From the NCBI GenBank assembly GCA_003449495.1, contig DMHJ01000163.1:8743-22265 (forward strand): a stretch of DNA of 13,523 bases, in the 5' to 3' direction. Origin of the DNA: Clostridiales bacterium UBA8153. GTDB lineage: Bacteria > Bacillota > Sulfobacillia > UBA8153. A program made the position numbers and the translations under genes. Under the pieces are notes generated by a model, which did not search any database, had not been told where the DNA came from, and saw only the letters and a list, made by a program, of their open reading frames with translations. This document shows positions 10,520 to 13,523 of this stretch, piece by piece. Positions within the stretch are counted from its first letter, which is position 1; every line of letters starts with the position of its first letter.

Positions 10520-10924
10520 TTAGTGCTCCGGCGGCTCGCTTCCGGCCGGCGCCTCGAGACTCCCGAAAGGCCAGATGGATACGGAGAGGTGGTGGCGGGT
10601 AATCAAAGGCACCAGCCTCTTGGCTTCCTGGTGCAAGTCCACCGGCACCACCAAAATGACCCGGCCGCTCCCGGCCAGGACGTCCAGGCGATCGAAGGTC
10701 CGCCGCCTCTCCAGTTCCAGCGTCACCATGACGGTGAACGGGGCACCGTCCGGGCCCAGTTTCACCCAGGCATCGGGCAGGTAGCCCCGGATCCGCTCCG
10801 GCGGCACGTAGCGGCCGGCGTTGGCACTGAGGATCACATGGCCGGTGGACCTCAGCTCTCGCAGCGCCAAGGTAAGCAGGTACAGGTAGCGCCGGTGCAG
10901 CTGGTAGCTGTCCTGTGCTGGCAT
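10520..10924 (-). CDS. Unrecognised protein, possibly with a PD-(D/E)XK-like core
   Basis: I do not recognise this 134-residue protein as a named family. The start ATG at 10924 has GGAGG (10933-10937) 8 bases upstream; an in-frame ATG at 10978 lacks such support. Residues 6-25 look like a Tyr/Leu-rich helix. The middle reads GYLPDAWVKL (48-56), then a strand FTVMVTLELERR (63-74), a short helix DRLDVL (78-83) and a strand ending VILVVP (89-94), followed by a helix HQEAKRLVPLI. The PD...ExE...VVP spacing resembles the PD-(D/E)XK nuclease-like fold seen in replication-relaxation-type proteins. The usual catalytic Lys is not obvious, so it may be inactive. The tail (~121-134) is Pro/Glu-rich. It is probably co-transcribed with the DUF6125-like gene 178 bases downstream. 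Real gene likely; function unknown. Confidence 0.65.
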   Translation of the reverse strand: MPAQDSYQLHRRYLYLLTLALRELRSTGHVILSANAGRYVPPERIRGYLPDAWVKLGPDGAPFTVMVTLELERRRTFDRLDVLAGSGRVILVVPVDLHQEAKRLVPLITRHHLSVSIWPFGSLEAPAGSEPPEH

Positions 10925-10932
10925 GCGGGTAT

Positions 10933-10937
10933 CCTCC
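10933..10937 (-). promoter_or_regulatory. Ribosome-binding site of the 134-residue unknown gene
   Basis: GGAGG on the minus strand, 8 bases before ATG 10924. It supports that start and that the gene is translated. Confidence 0.55.
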
Positions 10938-11179
10938 GCCGGGTCATGATGGAAGCCTGCCCGGGTGGTCACCGGCACGCTTCGGGGATGCTAATGCCGT
11001 GGCTGTGTTCATATCAGGCTAAGGCCTGCTGGGGATTTCCTCCCTGGACGCGCCGATTCCTCCTGCCGGGGCCGGGTCAATCCCGGGTCGGGGAGGGGAG
11101 GGAACGGCGAGGCTGGGGCGGTAACGGGCAGGAGAGGCTCCCGGCGAGGCAGAATTTCGCGGTGATGCGTGGATGGGTA

Positions 11180-11185
11180 GGGAGG
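11180..11185 (+). promoter_or_regulatory. Ribosome-binding site selecting TTG 11194 for murB
   Basis: GGGAGG lies 8 bases before TTG 11194. The in-frame ATG 11173 has only a weak purine stretch before it, and this SD falls inside its would-be coding region. Confidence 0.55.
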
Positions 11186-11193
11186 ACAGGGGA

Positions 11194-12126
11194 TTGCGGG
11201 AGCCATGGTCCCGGGCGAGCCTGGAGCGCTTGGCTACGCTGCTGGAGCATGCGGAATGCCGCTTTGCTGCACCGATGGTGGCTCACACCTCGTTTCAGAT
11301 TGGCGGGCCGGCGGATCTGCTCGTCTGCGTGACCACCCAGGCCGACTTAGAGCGGGCCCTGGACTATTGCGCCGGGGAGCGGGTACCGTGGATGCTCCTG
11401 GGTCGCGGCACCAATGTCCTGGTGAGGGATGGCGGCGTCCGGGGGGTGGTGCTCACCTTGGGAGGAGAGCTGGGTACCTACCGGTTTGACGGGAATACGG
11501 CGACGGCCGGGGCCGGAGCTCCATTGGGTGCCCTGGCCCGGGCCGCCGGCAACCGGGGTTTGGCTGGGCTGGAATTTGCCTGCGGCATACCCGGCAGCGT
11601 AGGTGGGGCCGTAGTCATGAATGCCGGTGCCTACCACGGGCAGTTCAGCGATGTGGTGGCCTCGGTGACCGTGGTCGGAGCAGGTCAAGCGCCATGCCGG
11701 CTGGACCGGCACGAGCTGGAATTCGGCTACCGCTGGAGTTCCCTGCAGCAGGGGATGGCGGTGGTCCTGGAGGCGAAATGCGAGCTGAGACCCGGGGACC
11801 CGGTCGCCCTGGGGGCGATCATGGCCGAGTTGGACGCCAAGAGAAGGGCCAAGCAGCCGGTGGGATTGCCTAGTGCGGGAAGCGTCTTCAAACGGCCCCC
11901 CGGGCACTATGCGTCCCATCTCATCGAAGCGGCAGGATGCAAGGGACGCCGGAGGGGAGGCGCCCAGGTCTCACCGCTGCATGCCGGCTTCATCGTCAAT
12001 ACCGGGAACGCTACGTCCCAAGATGTGCTCGCCTTGATGGCGGAAGTCCAGGCGGCAGTATACGCCCGTAGCGGGATCATGCTGGAGCCTGAGATCAAGA
12101 TCATCGGTGAGGACTTGGATGAGTAG
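11194..12126 (+). CDS. murB: MurB, UDP-N-acetylenolpyruvoylglucosamine reductase
   Basis: MurB is the cytoplasmic FAD enzyme that reduces UDP-GlcNAc-enolpyruvate with NADPH to UDP-MurNAc, the second committed step of peptidoglycan synthesis. From TTG 11194 it has 310 residues, normal for the short type II form. Landmarks: TSFQIGGPADLLV (32-44), FAD-binding LGRGTNVLVRDGG (69-81), GIPGSVGGAVVMNAGAYHG (131-149), FGYRWSSLQ (177-185), the proton-donor Ser230 in SAGSVFKRP, HAGFIVNTGNAT (263-274) and the C-terminal catalytic Glu in LEPEIKIIG. Around 247-257 the usual G-x-K-G-Y-R-I-G-G-A becomes GCKGRRRGGA, an unusually basic version. ATG 11173 would add seven residues. Its last codons overlap the start of the methyltransferase gene, so the two are coupled. 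It is not within a dcw cell-wall cluster here. Confidence 0.95.
   Translation: MREPWSRASLERLATLLEHAECRFAAPMVAHTSFQIGGPADLLVCVTTQADLERALDYCAGERVPWMLLGRGTNVLVRDGGVRGVVLTLGGELGTYRFDGNTATAGAGAPLGALARAAGNRGLAGLEFACGIPGSVGGAVVMNAGAYHGQFSDVVASVTVVGAGQAPCRLDRHELEFGYRWSSLQQGMAVVLEAKCELRPGDPVALGAIMAELDAKRRAKQPVGLPSAGSVFKRPPGHYASHLIEAAGCKGRRRGGAQVSPLHAGFIVNTGNATSQDVLALMAEVQAAVYARSGIMLEPEIKIIGEDLDE
12106..12112 (+). promoter_or_regulatory. Ribosome-binding site for rlmD within murB
   Basis: GGTGAGG lies 6 bases before ATG 12119 and inside the last codons of murB. It favours this ATG over an in-frame GTG at 12107 that overlaps the SD itself. Confidence 0.6.
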
Positions 12127-13489
12127 CGCTGGGTCCGGGCTAGAGGTCACCGGGCTCACCCATCGCGGCCAGGGCGTCGTGCGGATGGACGGCCGGGTGG
12201 TGTTCGTGCCGGGAGCCGTACCCGGCGACCTGGTGGAACTGCGCATTACCGAACGCCGCTCCAACTACTCGGTGGGCGAGATCTCTCGCCTGGTGCAGCC
12301 TTCCCCCTGGCGGGCGGAGCCCCGCTGCAGCGTGTTTTCGGCTTGCGGAGGTTGTACCTTTCAGAACTTCAGCTACCCGGCGCAGTTAGAGTGGAAACGG
12401 GCGCAAGTGCACGAAGCCTTGCGGCGCATCGGGCAGCTGGAAGGATTGGTGGTCCATCCTGCCCTACCGTCCCCCCGGCTTTGGGGCTACCGCAATAAGT
12501 CAAGTTTTCCCTTGGGGAAGGCAGGAAGCCGGGTAATAGCCGGCTGTTTTGCCCCGGGAACCCACCGCATTGTCGACACCGCCGAGTGCCCGGTCCAGCA
12601 TCCGCTCAACAACCTCATCCTCCGGCAGGCGCGGGAGCTCATCGCCGCCATGGGCCTCAGCGTGTACCGGGAGCAGACCCGGCGCGGACTGGTGCGCCAC
12701 TTGGTGACCCGGGTGGGCGTGGGTACCGGTGAGGGCATGGCCATCCTGGTAACCGGAACCCGGAGCTTCCCCGCAGGCTCGCAGTTCGGCGAGGGCCTGC
12801 TTTCGCAAGTACCGGGGCTGGTGAGCGTGATCCAGAACGTCAACGCCGAACCCACCAATATCGTCTTGGGGAATGAGACCCGCATCCTGGCGGGCAAAGG
12901 CCACGTTGATGACATCATGGGCGATGATGTCCTGGGGAGGCTACGCTTCCGGGTGTCACCGCTTTCTTTTTATCAGGTCAATCCCGAGCAAGCGGTGAAC
13001 CTGTACCGTGTCGTCCTCCAGTATGCCGGCCTGACCGGGTCCGAGACGGTGGTCGATGTATACTCCGGTGTGGGGACCATCGCCCTGTTTTTGGCCAACC
13101 AGGCCGGGGCGGTGGTGGGCATCGATGAGGTGGGCGCGGCCGTGGCCGATGCCCGGGTCAACGCCGGGCTCAACGGCATCGATAACGCGGAGTTCATCAC
13201 CGGCCGGGCGGAACGAGTACTTCCGCAACTGGCGGGCCGTGGCCTGCGGGCAGACGTGGTGGTACTGGACCCGCCCCGGGCCGGGTGCGCACCAGAGGTG
13301 TTACAGGCCTGCGCGCGTCTTTCCCCCGCGAGACTGGTCTATGTTTCCTGCTACCCGGCGACGTTGGCCCGGGATCTGGCCCGGCTATGCGGGTTGGGGT
13401 ACCGGGTCTGGGAGGTTCAACCCGTGGACATGTTCCCCATGACCCCGCACGTTGAGACGATCGTATTGATGTCGAGGGCAAAAGAGTGA
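12119..13489 (+). CDS. rlmD: RlmD/RumA-type 23S rRNA (uracil-5-)-methyltransferase with [4Fe-4S] cluster
   Basis: This SAM-dependent enzyme makes 5-methyluridine in 23S rRNA. In E. coli RlmD targets U1939; in Bacillus a single RlmCD also modifies U747, so exact targets here are uncertain. From ATG 12119 it has 456 residues. An N-terminal TRAM domain (~7-60) binds RNA. The Fe-S ligands are C70, C76 and C79 (C-x5-C-x2-C, in SACGGC) plus C157 (AECPVQ). The methyltransferase core has SFYQVNPEQA (283-292), SAM-binding DVYSGVGTIAL (313-323), DPPRAG (384-389), the nucleophile Cys411 in YVSCYPATLARDL, and the base Glu446 in PHVETIVLM. The residue after the nucleophile is Tyr, where the family I know has Asn or Asp. 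The start overlaps the murB stop (ATGAGTAG), implying coupled translation. The gene is complete; the window ends 34 bases after its stop. Confidence 0.93.
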   Translation: MSSAGSGLEVTGLTHRGQGVVRMDGRVVFVPGAVPGDLVELRITERRSNYSVGEISRLVQPSPWRAEPRCSVFSACGGCTFQNFSYPAQLEWKRAQVHEALRRIGQLEGLVVHPALPSPRLWGYRNKSSFPLGKAGSRVIAGCFAPGTHRIVDTAECPVQHPLNNLILRQARELIAAMGLSVYREQTRRGLVRHLVTRVGVGTGEGMAILVTGTRSFPAGSQFGEGLLSQVPGLVSVIQNVNAEPTNIVLGNETRILAGKGHVDDIMGDDVLGRLRFRVSPLSFYQVNPEQAVNLYRVVLQYAGLTGSETVVDVYSGVGTIALFLANQAGAVVGIDEVGAAVADARVNAGLNGIDNAEFITGRAERVLPQLAGRGLRADVVVLDPPRAGCAPEVLQACARLSPARLVYVSCYPATLARDLARLCGLGYRVWEVQPVDMFPMTPHVETIVLMSRAKE

Positions 13490-13523
13490 GTGTGTAAGAA
13501 GCCCAGTAGACCCTCATGCCGCC

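Larger units (their letters stand above)
10925..11193. other. Divergent intergenic region upstream of murB
   Basis: This 269-base spacer lies between the divergently transcribed unknown gene (minus) and murB (plus), so it should contain promoters for both. It is G- and C-rich with a purine-rich patch (11091-11140) and direct partial repeats of CCGGGTC/CCCGGGTCGGGG near 11080-11095. I cannot identify a convincing -35/-10 pair on either strand. The most A+T-rich spot is around 11008-11022 (TTCATATCAGG). No gene is supported here. Confidence 0.45.

Noticed and set aside
10280..11332. 350-codon plus-strand open frame spanning the two minus-strand genes and the start of murB
   Set aside because: It is antisense to two genes with good SD sites and overlaps murB in a wrong frame. 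The translation is low-complexity and has no domain.

Overview
This window reads as a chromosomal segment of a GC-rich, Gram-positive-type anaerobe. A high-GC member of the Clostridia/Firmicutes is the best guess. The reasons are the pcrA-ligA-gatCAB gene order, strong Shine-Dalgarno (SD) sites of the GGAGG type, frequent GTG/TTG starts, and a DUF6125-like gene of the kind I associate with Clostridia. This is inference from gene content; no database was searched. Apart from the first ~480 bases the window is densely coding with C/G at most third positions.

Layout. (1) 1-475: the last codons of an unidentified gene, then a small stand-alone HIRAN-domain gene. Both are visibly more A+T-rich than everything after them and look like the edge of an accessory segment. 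(2) 476-901: a 426-base gap holding a full-consensus sigma-A promoter (TTGACA, 18 bp, TATAAT) and a foldable leader. (3) 902-2131: rsgA, a ribosome-assembly GTPase with unusual tails at both ends. (4) 2430-9826: a tight plus-strand run of pcrA, ligA, gatC, gatA and gatB. Adjacent genes are separated by 2-12 bases or overlap, so they are probably one transcript. It joins DNA unwinding and nick sealing to the amidotransferase that makes Gln-tRNA(Gln) and/or Asn-tRNA(Asn). (5) 9832-10924: two minus-strand genes, a Cys-rich DUF6125-like protein and an unrecognised 134-residue protein with a possible PD-(D/E)XK-like core. They end 5 bases from the gatB stop. (6) 11194-13489: murB (peptidoglycan precursor synthesis), overlapping by ATGA an rlmD-type [4Fe-4S] 23S rRNA uracil-5-methyltransferase.

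Most of the window is conserved housekeeping. I corrected several starts using SD spacing: pcrA to ATG 2430, ligA to GTG 4583, gatC to TTG 6593, gatA to TTG 6892, gatB to GTG 8372, murB to TTG 11194, and rlmD to ATG 12119. I see no tRNA, rRNA, CRISPR array, insertion sequence or prophage. I also see no convincing novel multi-gene system. The items most worth a second look are the promoter plus structured leader before rsgA, the HIRAN gene at a compositional boundary, the minus-strand gene pair, and a Tyr in place of the usual Asn next to the catalytic Cys of the methyltransferase.
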